Origin: Lachnospiraceae bacterium | GTDB taxonomy: Bacteria; Bacillota; Clostridia; Lachnospirales; Lachnospiraceae | Reading direction: 5' to 3' | DNA: 64,000 nucleotides | NCBI GenBank assembly: GCA_017463255.1 | Contig: JAFTPP010000032.1 | Span: 434,001 to 498,000, forward strand | In this document: in pieces, positions 18,520-26,847 of the stretch | Layout of the letters: the number at the start of each line of letters is the position of its first letter | How positions within the stretch are numbered: the stretch's first letter is position 1 | The notes under the pieces: model-generated | What the model saw: only the letters and a program-made list of their open reading frames with translations | What the model was told of the DNA's origin: nothing | Databases searched by the model: none | Position numbers and translations under genes: made by a program

Positions 18520-19908
18520 CTATACATTCCAATGCATAATTATTTCGCTTAATACTTCTTCACAGGTTTTGCCGTCTGTTTCAATAATAACATCAGCAGC
18601 TTCCTCATAAAAAGGCCCCCGTTCCAGTAACATTTTTTCAATCTTTTCTTTTGGATTATCGCATTGAAGCAGCGGTCTTGTTGTGTCCGTCTTTACCCTG
18701 TCATAGATGGTTTGGGAAGAAGCCTTTAAATACACTACCATTCCCATCTCTTTTAAGAGTTTTCTGTTTTCCTCACGCATAGGAAGTCCCCCACCCGTAG
18801 AAAGAATCAGTGTAGAAGTCTCCTTCTTAATTTTTTCAAGTTGGTTCGTTTCAAGGTCACGGAAATACGCTTCTCCGTGATTTGCAAAAATATCACTGAT
18901 ACTAATGCCCTGTTCTCTTTCAATCTGCTTGTCCGTATCTAAAAACGGAGTCTGCAAACGGTAAGATAACTTAATTCCTAAAGTAGACTTTCCGGAGCCC
19001 ATGTAACCGATTAAGATTAAGTGCTTACATTCTTTGCCTCTGAGTTTTAAAATCCGATACACATAGTTAGCTTCTTCTTCACTGACTTTGGTATCTGTCC
19101 AACGTTCAAAAGCAATAATTCCCTGATATAAAAGCATTTTTAAGCCATTATATGCCTTAGCACCATAAGACTTGGCAAGCTTCATAAACTTAGTTTCTTC
19201 CGGGTTATAAATGAGATCATACACGGTATGAATCTTTTCAAAAAACTCTGCATCTTCTATGGGTGTGCTATCCACATCCGGATGCATCCCTATATTGGTA
19301 CACTGGATGGCAAGCATCTTCTCATCCGGTAAAGAATCAAAATCATGTAAACCTAATGCCGTTACAATCTCTTTGTGAAAAGAGTTATTTACTTCATTTG
19401 CAATCGCTTCCGCTTTGGATACAGTACGGTTCATAAGATAAACTTTACGGACTTTACTAAAAGCACACAGTACTGCAACCGCTCTTGCAACGCCTCCTGC
19501 TCCGACGATTACCACATCTTTGCCTTCAATCTCTATTCCATCAGACTGCATTCCTCTTAAAAGCCCCGGCATATCCGTGTTATATCCCTTGTAACCGTTT
19601 TCGGTACGGACTAAAGTGTTCACTGCACCAATACGTTCTGCTAACTCATCAATATCTACAATTGACTCCATCACATCGCTCTTATACGGCACCGTTACAT
19701 TCATACCAAGAACATTTAACGCATATGCTCCCTTTACGGCATCACTAAGATTCTCTTTTACATGAAACGGAACATATACCAGATTCTGATTTTTCAGTCT
19801 TGCAAGTGTGTTATGTATTAACGGAGAAATTGTATGCTCCACCGGATTTCCGATTAATCCGCACAAACGTGTCTTTCCGTCATATTCCATTCTTTGATCT
19901 TCTTTCAT
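18520..19908 (-). CDS. aroE-aroK: Shikimate dehydrogenase-shikimate kinase fusion
   Basis: This is a 462-residue bifunctional protein. Residues 1-290 are AroE: GLIGNPVEHTISPLIHN, GMNVTVPYK with catalytic Lys76, GAVNTL, and the NADP fold VVIVGAGGVARA at 133-142. Residues 295-462 are shikimate kinase: Walker A GYMGSGKST (301-309), FLDTDKQIE, YFRDLE and STGGGLP. Together they convert 3-dehydroshikimate to shikimate 3-phosphate. The ATG overlaps the yqeG stop by 1 bp (TAATG), so translation is coupled. Confidence 0.95.
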   Translation of the reverse strand: MKEDQRMEYDGKTRLCGLIGNPVEHTISPLIHNTLARLKNQNLVYVPFHVKENLSDAVKGAYALNVLGMNVTVPYKSDVMESIVDIDELAERIGAVNTLVRTENGYKGYNTDMPGLLRGMQSDGIEIEGKDVVIVGAGGVARAVAVLCAFSKVRKVYLMNRTVSKAEAIANEVNNSFHKEIVTALGLHDFDSLPDEKMLAIQCTNIGMHPDVDSTPIEDAEFFEKIHTVYDLIYNPEETKFMKLAKSYGAKAYNGLKMLLYQGIIAFERWTDTKVSEEEANYVYRILKLRGKECKHLILIGYMGSGKSTLGIKLSYRLQTPFLDTDKQIEREQGISISDIFANHGEAYFRDLETNQLEKIKKETSTLILSTGGGLPMREENRKLLKEMGMVVYLKASSQTIYDRVKTDTTRPLLQCDNPKEKIEKMLLERGPFYEEAADVIIETDGKTCEEVLSEIIMHWNV

Positions 19909-20420
19909 TACTGTGACTCTTTCTTCTTTTTTCTGCGATACATGGCTAAAACCGGTTTTTCAAGAATACGCTTTAACACAATCTGTATCTCTTCTTTAGG
20001 ATCGATGGGTTCTGTTAAAAAAGTGAAAATTCCCGCTTTGTTGGCTCCCCAAACATCTGTAAAAAGCTGGTCTCCCACAAAAATGGTGGTTTCTACCGTG
20101 GTTCCCATAAGCTCCATGGCTTTTTTGTAATTGGCAACACCCGGTTTTCCCGCTTTATAGATGTATTCACCATATCCTACCCCGTCACGGAAACTCTTGA
20201 CACGCGGTTCTTTATTATTGGATAAAAAGAAAACCTTAATACCTAATGCTTTTAAACGGCCGATGAATTGAATGCTTCTTTCATCCGCAGGTTTCCCGTG
20301 CTCCACCAAGGTATTATCAATATCAAAAATAACACCCCGATAGCCTCTTTTCCATAAATTGTAAAAATCAATATCATATGCTGATTTTAAATATACATCA
20401 GGATAAAAACGTTTAAACAT
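19908..20420 (-). CDS. yqeG: YqeG family HAD IIIA-type phosphatase
   Basis: This 170-residue protein opens with FKRFYPDVYLKSAYDIDF, typical of YqeG. HAD motifs are VIFDIDNTLV (motif I), FFLSNN (II), AGKPG (III) and IFVGDQLFTDVWGANKAG (IV). Family members resemble phosphatidylglycerophosphate phosphatases; the physiological substrate is not settled. It lies between the transporter and shikimate genes, close enough for co-transcription. Confidence 0.92.
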   Translation of the reverse strand: MFKRFYPDVYLKSAYDIDFYNLWKRGYRGVIFDIDNTLVEHGKPADERSIQFIGRLKALGIKVFFLSNNKEPRVKSFRDGVGYGEYIYKAGKPGVANYKKAMELMGTTVETTIFVGDQLFTDVWGANKAGIFTFLTEPIDPKEEIQIVLKRILEKPVLAMYRRKKKKESQ

Positions 20421-20439
20421 TGGTTTCTTCCTTTCCCGT

Positions 20440-21183
20440 TTATACCTTTAAATTTGCTGCTTCAATTAAGGTTTTTGTATAAGGATGGGACGGATTTACA
20501 TACACATCTTCCACACGTCCCTCTTCCACAATCATTCCTTCTTTCATAATCACAATGCGGTCACACATCTGGTAAACCACGCGTAAATCATGGGAAATAA
20601 ATATCATGGATAATTTCATCTCATCACGAAGTTTGAGCATTAAGTCAATAATCTGTGCCTGAATGGTAACATCAAGGGCACTCACCGGTTCATCGGCTAT
20701 TAAAAGTTTAGGCTCTAACATTAACGCCGCAGCAATTGCCACTCTCTGTCTTTGACCGCCTGATAACTCCTTGGGATAATGGGACAGGTATTTTTCATCA
20801 AGTCCCACCCGCTTTATCATACTGACTGCCTTTTCTTCCTGGGCTTCCTTGGATAAATCAGTCAGATTCCGTAAAGGCTCCTTTAAAATCTGTCCCACGC
20901 TTCTTGCAGGATTCAGTGAATGAAAAGGATCCTGAAATACCATTTGAGGATTTTTTGAAAAGTGTTCAATCGTTCCGTCTACCTGTGGTAACATCCCTAA
21001 TACTGCCTTTGCCACCGTAGATTTTCCGCAACCGCTTTCTCCTAAAAGTCCAAGGATTTCCCCCTCACCTACCGAAAAAGAAACATCCTTAACCGCATGA
21101 AAAACAGTAGGTTTTTTAAACAGCGATTTGGCATATTGTTTATAATAGACATTCAGATGACTTACCTTTAATACGTCTTCCAC
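20440..21183 (-). CDS. Peptide ABC transporter ATP-binding protein (OppF/DppF type)
   Basis: This 247-residue ATPase has Walker A GLLGESGCGKST, the Q-loop VFQDPFHSLNP, signature LSGGQRQRV, Walker B LLIADEP and the switch His in FISHDLR. It ends at the usual C-terminal SHPYTKTLIEA. GTG at 21183 is chosen as start: AGAAAGGA lies about 9 nt upstream and it removes the overlap with the preceding gene that a longer frame would need. It is the second ATPase of the Dpp/Opp-like operon. Confidence 0.9.
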   Translation of the reverse strand: MEDVLKVSHLNVYYKQYAKSLFKKPTVFHAVKDVSFSVGEGEILGLLGESGCGKSTVAKAVLGMLPQVDGTIEHFSKNPQMVFQDPFHSLNPARSVGQILKEPLRNLTDLSKEAQEEKAVSMIKRVGLDEKYLSHYPKELSGGQRQRVAIAAALMLEPKLLIADEPVSALDVTIQAQIIDLMLKLRDEMKLSMIFISHDLRVVYQMCDRIVIMKEGMIVEEGRVEDVYVNPSHPYTKTLIEAANLKV

Positions 21184-21211
21184 GGGTTTTTTCCTTTCTA
21201 AAAATAATGTA

Positions 21212-22000
21212 TCACTTCTTCTCACATTTTGGAATCGCTGCAATCAGATTCTTCGTATATTCCTCTTTGGGATTTAAAAAGATTTCTTCTGTCGAAGCGT
21301 CCTCTACAATGTATCCGCCCTTCATAACAATAACCCTGTTACATAAGGTTCTTACCAAACTCAAATCATGAGAAATAAATAAAACAGCCATCTTTCTCTC
21401 ACGATTAATTTTCTTTAACAATTCCACAATCTGCGCCTGAATGGTAACATCAAGGGCCGTTGTGGGTTCATCTGCAATAAGCAGCTTAGGATTTCCAACA
21501 ATGGCAGCCGCAATCATAACACGCTGTCTCATACCTCCCGATAACTCGTGAGGATATTGTTCATAGACTTTTTCAGGGTCTGCAAGTTCGACTTCCTTTA
21601 ATACTTCTAATGCTCTTTTTTTACGTTCTTCTTTTGACATCTTATGATGAAGCAAAAGACTTTCCTCTACCTGCTTACCGATTTTCATCACAGGATTTAA
21701 GGACGTCATGGGTTCCTGAAAAATCATGGAAATCTCATCCCCCTGATAGGTACGCAGTACACTTCTCGGACAAGTCAGTAAATCCTTATTGTCAAAAATA
21801 ATCTGTCCTGTTTTTTTCATGTCATGTCTTCTAAGAAGTCCTGCAATAGCAAGGGCTGTCATAGTCTTACCGGAACCCGACTCTCCCACCAGTCCGATAA
21901 TATCTCCCTCCTGCATCTGCATGTCAAAATCATAGACAACCGTTTCCGGTACCAGATGGTCATGAAATTCAATATTAAGATCACGCACCTCTAATAACAT
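21212..22000 (-). CDS. Peptide ABC transporter ATP-binding protein (OppD/DppD type)
   Basis: This 262-residue ATPase has Walker A GLVGESGSGKT, the Q-loop MIFQEPMTSLNPVMKIG, signature LSGGMRQRV, Walker B LLIADEPTTALDV and FISHDLSLV. The C-terminal EYTKNLIAAIP plus Cys is a shortened form of the OppD tail that often binds an Fe-S cluster; only one Cys is visible (PKCEKK). GGAGG precedes the ATG. It pairs with the next ATPase to power peptide or related solute uptake. Confidence 0.92.
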   Translation of the reverse strand: MLLEVRDLNIEFHDHLVPETVVYDFDMQMQEGDIIGLVGESGSGKTMTALAIAGLLRRHDMKKTGQIIFDNKDLLTCPRSVLRTYQGDEISMIFQEPMTSLNPVMKIGKQVEESLLLHHKMSKEERKKRALEVLKEVELADPEKVYEQYPHELSGGMRQRVMIAAAIVGNPKLLIADEPTTALDVTIQAQIVELLKKINRERKMAVLFISHDLSLVRTLCNRVIVMKGGYIVEDASTEEIFLNPKEEYTKNLIAAIPKCEKK

Positions 22001-22018
22001 GCTTACCTCCGTGAATAA

Positions 22019-22813
22019 TTACTTCTTTTTGTTAATACTTTCTGCAAGAAGGGCAAATCCTAAAATCAATAATACAATAGCAACCCCCGGTGCCAATACA
22101 TACCAGGGTGCCCTGAACAAATAGGTCTGAGCCTCCGACAACATCATTCCGAGACTGGAGTCCGGTGGCTGTACACCAATACCCAAATAACTCATACTCG
22201 CTTCTGCAAGTACCGCATTATTAAATCCAATCATTAAGGATGATAATAATACGGGTAAAATATTAGGTAAAATATGAACAAACATAATACGCAGATGACT
22301 TGCTCCTGCAAGACGTGCCGCCCTGACATAATCAAGGCTTTTACATCTTAAAAACTCGCTTCGTACAATTCTTGCAAAGCTTGGTACAAAAGCAATTCCA
22401 AGTGCCAGTATTACGTTATATTTTCCGCTTCCAAATAAACTGATAAATACTAATGCCAACAATATACTTGGGAATGCAAATAAAGCATCATTAAGTCTCA
22501 TCAGAATCTCATCCAAGATTCCTCCGAAATAGCCTGTTACAGCTCCCATAATAATACCGATAACACATCCGAGTAAAACAGTACCGATAGCCACAAAAAA
22601 TGTGGTTCCCGCTCCTTCCATTACTCTGCTTAAGATGTCACGTCCAAAGTGGTCACATCCTAACGGATGCGCTAGTGACGGTGACGCTAATTTCAAATCA
22701 ATATTCATCTGTTGGGAATCATATGGGGTAAAAAAGAATCCCACAACAATCAACAACAACATTATAGAGGTGATGACAGTTCCCAGAATCAGATTCCAGT
22801 TTTTCTTTTTCAT
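22019..22813 (-). CDS. Peptide ABC transporter permease (DppC type)
   Basis: This 264-residue integral membrane protein has about six segments. The DppC/OppC family marker HPLGCDHFGRDILSRVMEGA follows the first membrane segment. The EAA-type coupling loop is YVRAARLAGASHLRIMFVHILPN. The C-terminus shows ASMSYLGIGVQPPDSSLGMML. It forms the channel together with the DppB-type partner. Confidence 0.93.
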   Translation of the reverse strand: MKKKNWNLILGTVITSIMLLLIVVGFFFTPYDSQQMNIDLKLASPSLAHPLGCDHFGRDILSRVMEGAGTTFFVAIGTVLLGCVIGIIMGAVTGYFGGILDEILMRLNDALFAFPSILLALVFISLFGSGKYNVILALGIAFVPSFARIVRSEFLRCKSLDYVRAARLAGASHLRIMFVHILPNILPVLLSSLMIGFNNAVLAEASMSYLGIGVQPPDSSLGMMLSEAQTYLFRAPWYVLAPGVAIVLLILGFALLAESINKKK

Positions 22814-22821
22814 CTGCCCTC

Positions 22822-23766
22822 CTAACCATTGTCCCGCATACGCGGATCAATCCATTTATAGATTAAATCAACCAATGTATTTGCTACAATAATAAATAAC
22901 GCAAGTAAACAGATAATGGCCATTACCACCGGATAATCACGGTTTGAAATACCCGTCAAAAGAATTCTGCCGATTCCCGGTATACCAAATACCTGCTCAA
23001 TTACAACACTTCCTGCAATCATATCCGTATAAGCCATAGCCCAGAAGGTCACTACAGGAATCATGGCATTACGCAGTGCATGACGGTATAGTACCCCTTT
23101 TGTGGTATTTCCCCTACTGTACGCAGTTCTGATATAATCCATATTTCCCTGCTCAATGAGTGAGCTCCTAAGAAGCTTACTTGCCATAGCACATTTCGGC
23201 AATGCAATGGCCACTGCCGGCGCAATGAGATATGCAACAAATCCACCGAAGTCCTTTTCATAAGATACAAAGGCACCCGGCGTAAACCATTTTAATATAA
23301 GTCCAAACACAAAGCAGATAATAATTCCTGCAAAGAAGGCGGGCACAGCCATAATAATCTGATTTACCACCATGAGAATACGGTCAATAATTCCTCCTTC
23401 ATGACGGGCTGCGTAAATGCCTAACAATACAGTGAATACCATCATAATCACAAGCGCAATTCCTGTTAACACCAAGGTAATCGGTAACTTGTCCATAATC
23501 AGTTCCGATACAGGGATTCCATAACTATATGAAGTTCCCATATCTCCCGTAAAGAAGCTTCCAATCCATGTAAAATAACGTGTAAAAAACGGCTCATTTA
23601 ACCCCATTTCTTCACGTAAAGCCTCTAATGCTTCCGGTGTTGCCTGGGTACCAAGCTTGGATAAAGCAGGATCTCCCGGAATAACAGAAAAAGCAAGGAA
23701 CACAAGAAATGATACAATAAACAAAGTAATTATCATGGTAATAAGTTTCTTTAAGATTGCTTTCAT
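22822..23766 (-). CDS. Peptide ABC transporter permease (DppB type)
   Basis: This 314-residue integral membrane protein has the typical opening membrane helix and FSVIPGDPA. The EAA loop is MDYIRTAYSRGNTTKGVLYRHALRNAMIPV, and VVIEQVFGIPGIGRIL leads to the C-terminal membrane helices. It ends 9 bp before the DppC-type gene. Confidence 0.94.
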   Translation of the reverse strand: MKAILKKLITMIITLFIVSFLVFLAFSVIPGDPALSKLGTQATPEALEALREEMGLNEPFFTRYFTWIGSFFTGDMGTSYSYGIPVSELIMDKLPITLVLTGIALVIMMVFTVLLGIYAARHEGGIIDRILMVVNQIIMAVPAFFAGIIICFVFGLILKWFTPGAFVSYEKDFGGFVAYLIAPAVAIALPKCAMASKLLRSSLIEQGNMDYIRTAYSRGNTTKGVLYRHALRNAMIPVVTFWAMAYTDMIAGSVVIEQVFGIPGIGRILLTGISNRDYPVVMAIICLLALFIIVANTLVDLIYKWIDPRMRDNG

Positions 23767-23785
23767 CCCTGTGTTCCTCCTTTTC

Positions 23786-25300
23786 TTATTCTACAATATA
23801 CAATTTAGAAAAATCCTGAACATATAACGGATAGAATTCATATCCTGCATATCTGTCGCTCAATGCCACAAGACAAGCTAAGTCCTGGATATATACATTT
23901 GCTGCTTCTTCACATAAAATGCGTTCACATTCCTTATAGTAAGAAGTCTGCTCTTCATCAGTGATTCCTGCAAGTGCATTGGCATATGCAGTATCATAAG
24001 CTTTAGAATTAAAGTTAATAAAGTTATTACCCGCTTCAGAATTGAAACGTTTTAATAATGCACTGGCTGTAAGCTGGGAAGCATCTACACCCACTACTGT
24101 TGCTTCGTAATTACGGCCTGAATATACTTCACTTAACCAAGTATCCCACTCCACCAGTTCAATCTTGGCATTTACATTAATATCTTTTAACTGTTCTACA
24201 ATTACCTGGGCTGTATCAATATGCTGCTGGTAATTAGACGGTACCGTAAGGGTAAATGAAAAACCGTCAGCATAGCCCGCATCTGCAAGTAACTGTTTTG
24301 CCTTGTCAATATCTTTTGAATAATATGTGGAAAGCTCTTCCATATAATATTTACCGAATGCAGGATACATACTGCTTCCGATAATGGTTCCCTGTCCGTC
24401 AGCCATAAAATCAAGGATTTCCTGTCTGTCTACGGCGTAGCAAAGAGCCTGTCTTACTCTCACATCATCAAAAGGTGCTACTGCATTATTTAAATACATT
24501 GCCTGAACAAGATTCATGGTACCTTCCAACACCTTATAAGAAGTTCCGCTTAATTCTGCAGCCTGAGCAGCTGATACTCTACAAAACATGTCAATTGCGC
24601 CACTTCTTAAGTTCATAACTATCATGTCAGAATCTGCAATGATTTGCAAGGTTACTTTTTCAATATTGGCCTTTTCTCCCCAGTATTCATCAAAACGGGC
24701 TAAGATAATATTTTCCTGTGGGGAACGTGATACATACTTGTACGGGCCTGTACCGATTGCAACGCTATCCGCTTTATCGTTAGAAGCCGGAATAATTGCT
24801 GTTGTCATATAAGATAAAAAGTCAGAATCAGGATTTGCCAATGTAATCTCAATTGTCTTTTCATCCACAACCGCTACGTTTTCAATATTAGAAAACGCCG
24901 CTACCAGAGGTTCTCCGTTACTGGTATCGGCGCATTTATCAATGGAAAATTTAACGTCCTCTACTGTAACAGTACTGCCATCATGGAATTTTACTCCGTC
25001 TCGAAGTGTAAAGGTATATACCTTTTTGTCTGCACTGATTTTATAATCGCTTGCTACAGCAGGGTTCAGATTACCATCGCTGTCCGGCTTTACAAGTCCC
25101 TCATAAATATTAAAAAATATTTCCTTGGTTCCTGCCGCAAGAATCTTATGCGGATCCAGAGTATCCTCTATATCCTGAGGAATACCGATTGTAATCTCGG
25201 AAGCATTTGAGTCCTCCTTATCACCTGAACATGCGCTCAGTGCAATAGTCAGTGTCATTAACACAGACACTAAAAGAATGAGTCTTCTTTTTGTTTTCAT
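23786..25300 (-). CDS. Peptide ABC transporter substrate-binding lipoprotein
   Basis: The product has 504 residues from the ATG at 25300, where AAGGA precedes; an upstream in-frame start is poorer. A lipoprotein signal ends in LSAC (21-24). The family 5 solute-binding fold shows YTFTLRDGVKFHDGSTVTVEDV and AFDDVRVRQALCYAVDR. Members capture oligopeptides, nickel or glycosides; the ligand cannot be read from sequence. It is the first gene of an operon SBP-B-C-D-F, then yqeG and aroE-aroK. Confidence 0.93.
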   Translation of the reverse strand: MKTKRRLILLVSVLMTLTIALSACSGDKEDSNASEITIGIPQDIEDTLDPHKILAAGTKEIFFNIYEGLVKPDSDGNLNPAVASDYKISADKKVYTFTLRDGVKFHDGSTVTVEDVKFSIDKCADTSNGEPLVAAFSNIENVAVVDEKTIEITLANPDSDFLSYMTTAIIPASNDKADSVAIGTGPYKYVSRSPQENIILARFDEYWGEKANIEKVTLQIIADSDMIVMNLRSGAIDMFCRVSAAQAAELSGTSYKVLEGTMNLVQAMYLNNAVAPFDDVRVRQALCYAVDRQEILDFMADGQGTIIGSSMYPAFGKYYMEELSTYYSKDIDKAKQLLADAGYADGFSFTLTVPSNYQQHIDTAQVIVEQLKDINVNAKIELVEWDTWLSEVYSGRNYEATVVGVDASQLTASALLKRFNSEAGNNFINFNSKAYDTAYANALAGITDEEQTSYYKECERILCEEAANVYIQDLACLVALSDRYAGYEFYPLYVQDFSKLYIVE

Positions 25301-25399
25301 GTGTTCCTTCCTTTCGTTCACATTATGAAATTGTTATGGGTAAGATTTTCAAAATAAACGCCTTACGGTCGCTTTTTTGTTATTCCTCACACCGCATAC

Positions 25400-25428
25400 A
25401 TTGTATACACATTTTTACCAAAAATCAA
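25400..25428 (-). promoter_or_regulatory. Promoter of the peptide-transporter operon
   Basis: TTGATT (25423-25428), a 17-nt spacer and TACAAT (25400-25405) lie on the minus strand. A leader of about 95 nt follows before the start codon, with no clear riboswitch. Confidence 0.6.
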
Positions 25429-25450
25429 TACTTATTATTGTAAAAAAATA

Positions 25451-25480
25451 CACGTTCTGTATGGTTTTTTACAGAACGTG
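25451..25480 (-). terminator. Terminator of nrdR
   Basis: An 11-bp stem (CACGTTCTGTA and TACAGAACGTG) ends in TTTTTTT on the minus strand, just after the nrdR stop. Confidence 0.85.
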
Positions 25481-25488
25481 CGCTATTC

Positions 25489-25938
25489 TTAGGTCAATAC
25501 TTTTTTCAATTCATCCATGAAGGAATTAATATCTTTGAATTCACGATATACAGAAGCGAATCTTACATAAGCAACTGCTTCTAAATCCTTAAGCTTATTC
25601 ATAACAAGTTCCCCGATAACACGGCTTGGAATCTCCTTATCTTCCATATTGAAGATTTCTGTTTCCACTTCATCAATAAGCTGGGTAATCTGAGCCGCAC
25701 TAATAGGACGCTTATGACATGCACGGAGTACACCTGCTTCAATCTTAGCACGGTCATAAGTCTCTCTGTTGTTATCCTTCTTAATAATAATTAAAGGAAT
25801 TGTCTCAATCTTTTCGTAAGTCGTAAATCTCTTATCACATTCATCGCATACACGTCTTCTACGGATAGAATTATTATCTTCCGCAGGTCTTGAATCGATT
25901 ACTCTGGTATTCTCATGACCACAAAAAGGACATTTCAT
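25489..25938 (-). CDS. nrdR: Transcriptional repressor NrdR
   Basis: This 149-residue repressor of ribonucleotide reductase genes senses nucleotides through an ATP-cone. The zinc ribbon is MKCPFCGHENTRVIDSRP with CDEC; the ATP-cone begins PLIIIKKDNNRETYDRAKI. ATG at 25938 matches the family N-terminus and has GGAGG upstream; longer frames do not. Neighbour ylmC is the usual partner in clostridia. Confidence 0.96.
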   Translation of the reverse strand: MKCPFCGHENTRVIDSRPAEDNNSIRRRRVCDECDKRFTTYEKIETIPLIIIKKDNNRETYDRAKIEAGVLRACHKRPISAAQITQLIDEVETEIFNMEDKEIPSRVIGELVMNKLKDLEAVAYVRFASVYREFKDINSFMDELKKVLT

Positions 25939-26027
25939 ATGCAAATCCTCCATTTCACACGCAATTATTATCATAATTATATTAGATTCACACAATTATG
26001 TCAACTAAATCATTTCCAATTATTGCC

Positions 26028-26255
26028 TTAGATGTCAACAAGTATAATATCCGGTCCGATTTGCCTGATGTCGCAATAACAAATAGAAACTTCACTGTCG
26101 CATCCCAAAAAATCGAACCATTTTCTCCTGCCCGGAACAATGATTCTTTTAATCTGCCCTGAGCACTCGTCAAATTCCAAATCAGTCACATGTCCTAACT
26201 TTTTACAATCCCTGATATTAATTACTTCTTTTTGTTTAAATTCAAAAAAGGTCAT
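26028..26255 (-). CDS. ylmC: YlmC/YmxH family PRC-barrel sporulation protein
   Basis: This 75-residue protein begins TFFEFKQKEVINIRDCKKLG, then has LEFDECSGQIKRIIVPG and the YCDIRQIGPDIILVDI close, typical of YlmC/YmxH. Family members are linked to sporulation, with no known biochemistry. It lies between nrdR and a possible small gene. Confidence 0.93.
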   Translation of the reverse strand: MTFFEFKQKEVINIRDCKKLGHVTDLEFDECSGQIKRIIVPGRRKWFDFLGCDSEVSICYCDIRQIGPDIILVDI

Positions 26256-26276
26256 AAAATCCCCATTCCGAAGTAC

Positions 26277-26474
26277 TTAATATATAATATGTGGTTCTAA
26301 ATATCTGATATCCATATAATTAATATTTTCATCATTTTTCCTATTGTCATTTAACATCTCATTGGATATAATATTTTCAAAAGAAACAGTCCCGCTGTTC
26401 GTTTCGGACGTATTGGTAAAGGCTTGTTCATTTACTCCAGTGGCAATGTTTCTTTTTTTGTTGGAAATATACAT
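26277..26474 (-). CDS. Possible small protein upstream of ylmC
   Basis: This is a 65-residue frame from the ATG at 26474, rich in Asn and Ser, without a membrane segment, ending DIRYLEPHIIY. AAGGAGG is present but 14 nt upstream, too far for ideal use; an ATT codon lies at the right distance. The longer frame crosses the terminator hairpin and is unlikely. I do not recognise it. Confidence 0.35.
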   Translation of the reverse strand: MYISNKKRNIATGVNEQAFTNTSETNSGTVSFENIISNEMLNDNRKNDENINYMDIRYLEPHIIY

Positions 26475-26512
26475 CGTTTGAATTCGGGCCTCCTTAATAT
26501 CTCCCCAAAACA

Positions 26513-26632
26513 CAAAAAACGAGAGGTCGAAACCTCTCGTTAAATGCTTCATCATTCGATCAATTTTTATTTTATCGTCCTGTCAGAACCGTCACAGGAC
26601 TCATCACAATGAAATAGAACCTTTGTGTTTTC
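26513..26632 (-). ncRNA. Candidate structured leader or small RNA before ylmC
   Basis: A predicted transcript of about 120 nt starts near 26632 and ends at a strong terminator: a 10-bp stem (26518-26527 with 26532-26541) and a TTTTTT tail. Inside it a 7-bp stem GTCCTGT/ACAGGAC (26577-26583 with 26594-26600) carries a 10-nt loop. It could be a free small RNA or a terminator-controlled leader for the genes at 26474 and 26255. The 291-bp gap 26556-26847 holds no other gene. Confidence 0.4.
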
Positions 26633-26638
26633 CTATAC

Positions 26639-26667
26639 ACTATATATACGTAATACTACTTTTACAA
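26639..26667 (-). promoter_or_regulatory. Promoter of the candidate leader RNA
   Basis: TTGTAA (26662-26667), a 17-nt spacer and TATAGT (26639-26644). It is placed to start transcription near 26632. Confidence 0.5.
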
Positions 26668-26780
26668 TCCCCAATTTCAAATAATTAGTCAACATCCCGA
26701 GAGCTCCAGTATTCAATTTTCAAGTTTCATAAAAACCCCATTTTCCCGTGAACCTTTGAGCGAATGCTCTATAAAATAAG

Positions 26781-26816
26781 AAAAAAAAGAACATGCAATG
26801 ATTTTGCATGTTCTTA
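26781..26816 (-). terminator. Terminator of the GH3 gene
   Basis: The stem pairs AGAACATGCA with TGCATGTTCT around a short loop and is followed on the minus strand by TTTTTTTT. It begins some 30 bp after the stop codon. Confidence 0.85.
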
Positions 26817-26847
26817 TATTAGCACTGTTTTGTTATCCTTTCAATAC

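Noticed and set aside
25988..26173. 61-codon frame overlapping ylmC
   Set aside because: It is out of frame inside a well-supported family gene.
26475..26555. N-terminal extension of the small frame at 26277
   Set aside because: It would be translated through the perfect terminator hairpin 26518-26541 and has no ribosome binding site.
26565..26610. Resemblance to a hammerhead ribozyme core on the minus strand (GATGAGTCC ... GGACGATAA)
   Set aside because: The invariant C before UGAUGA is G, the GAAA box reads GATAA, and stems I and III are not evident.
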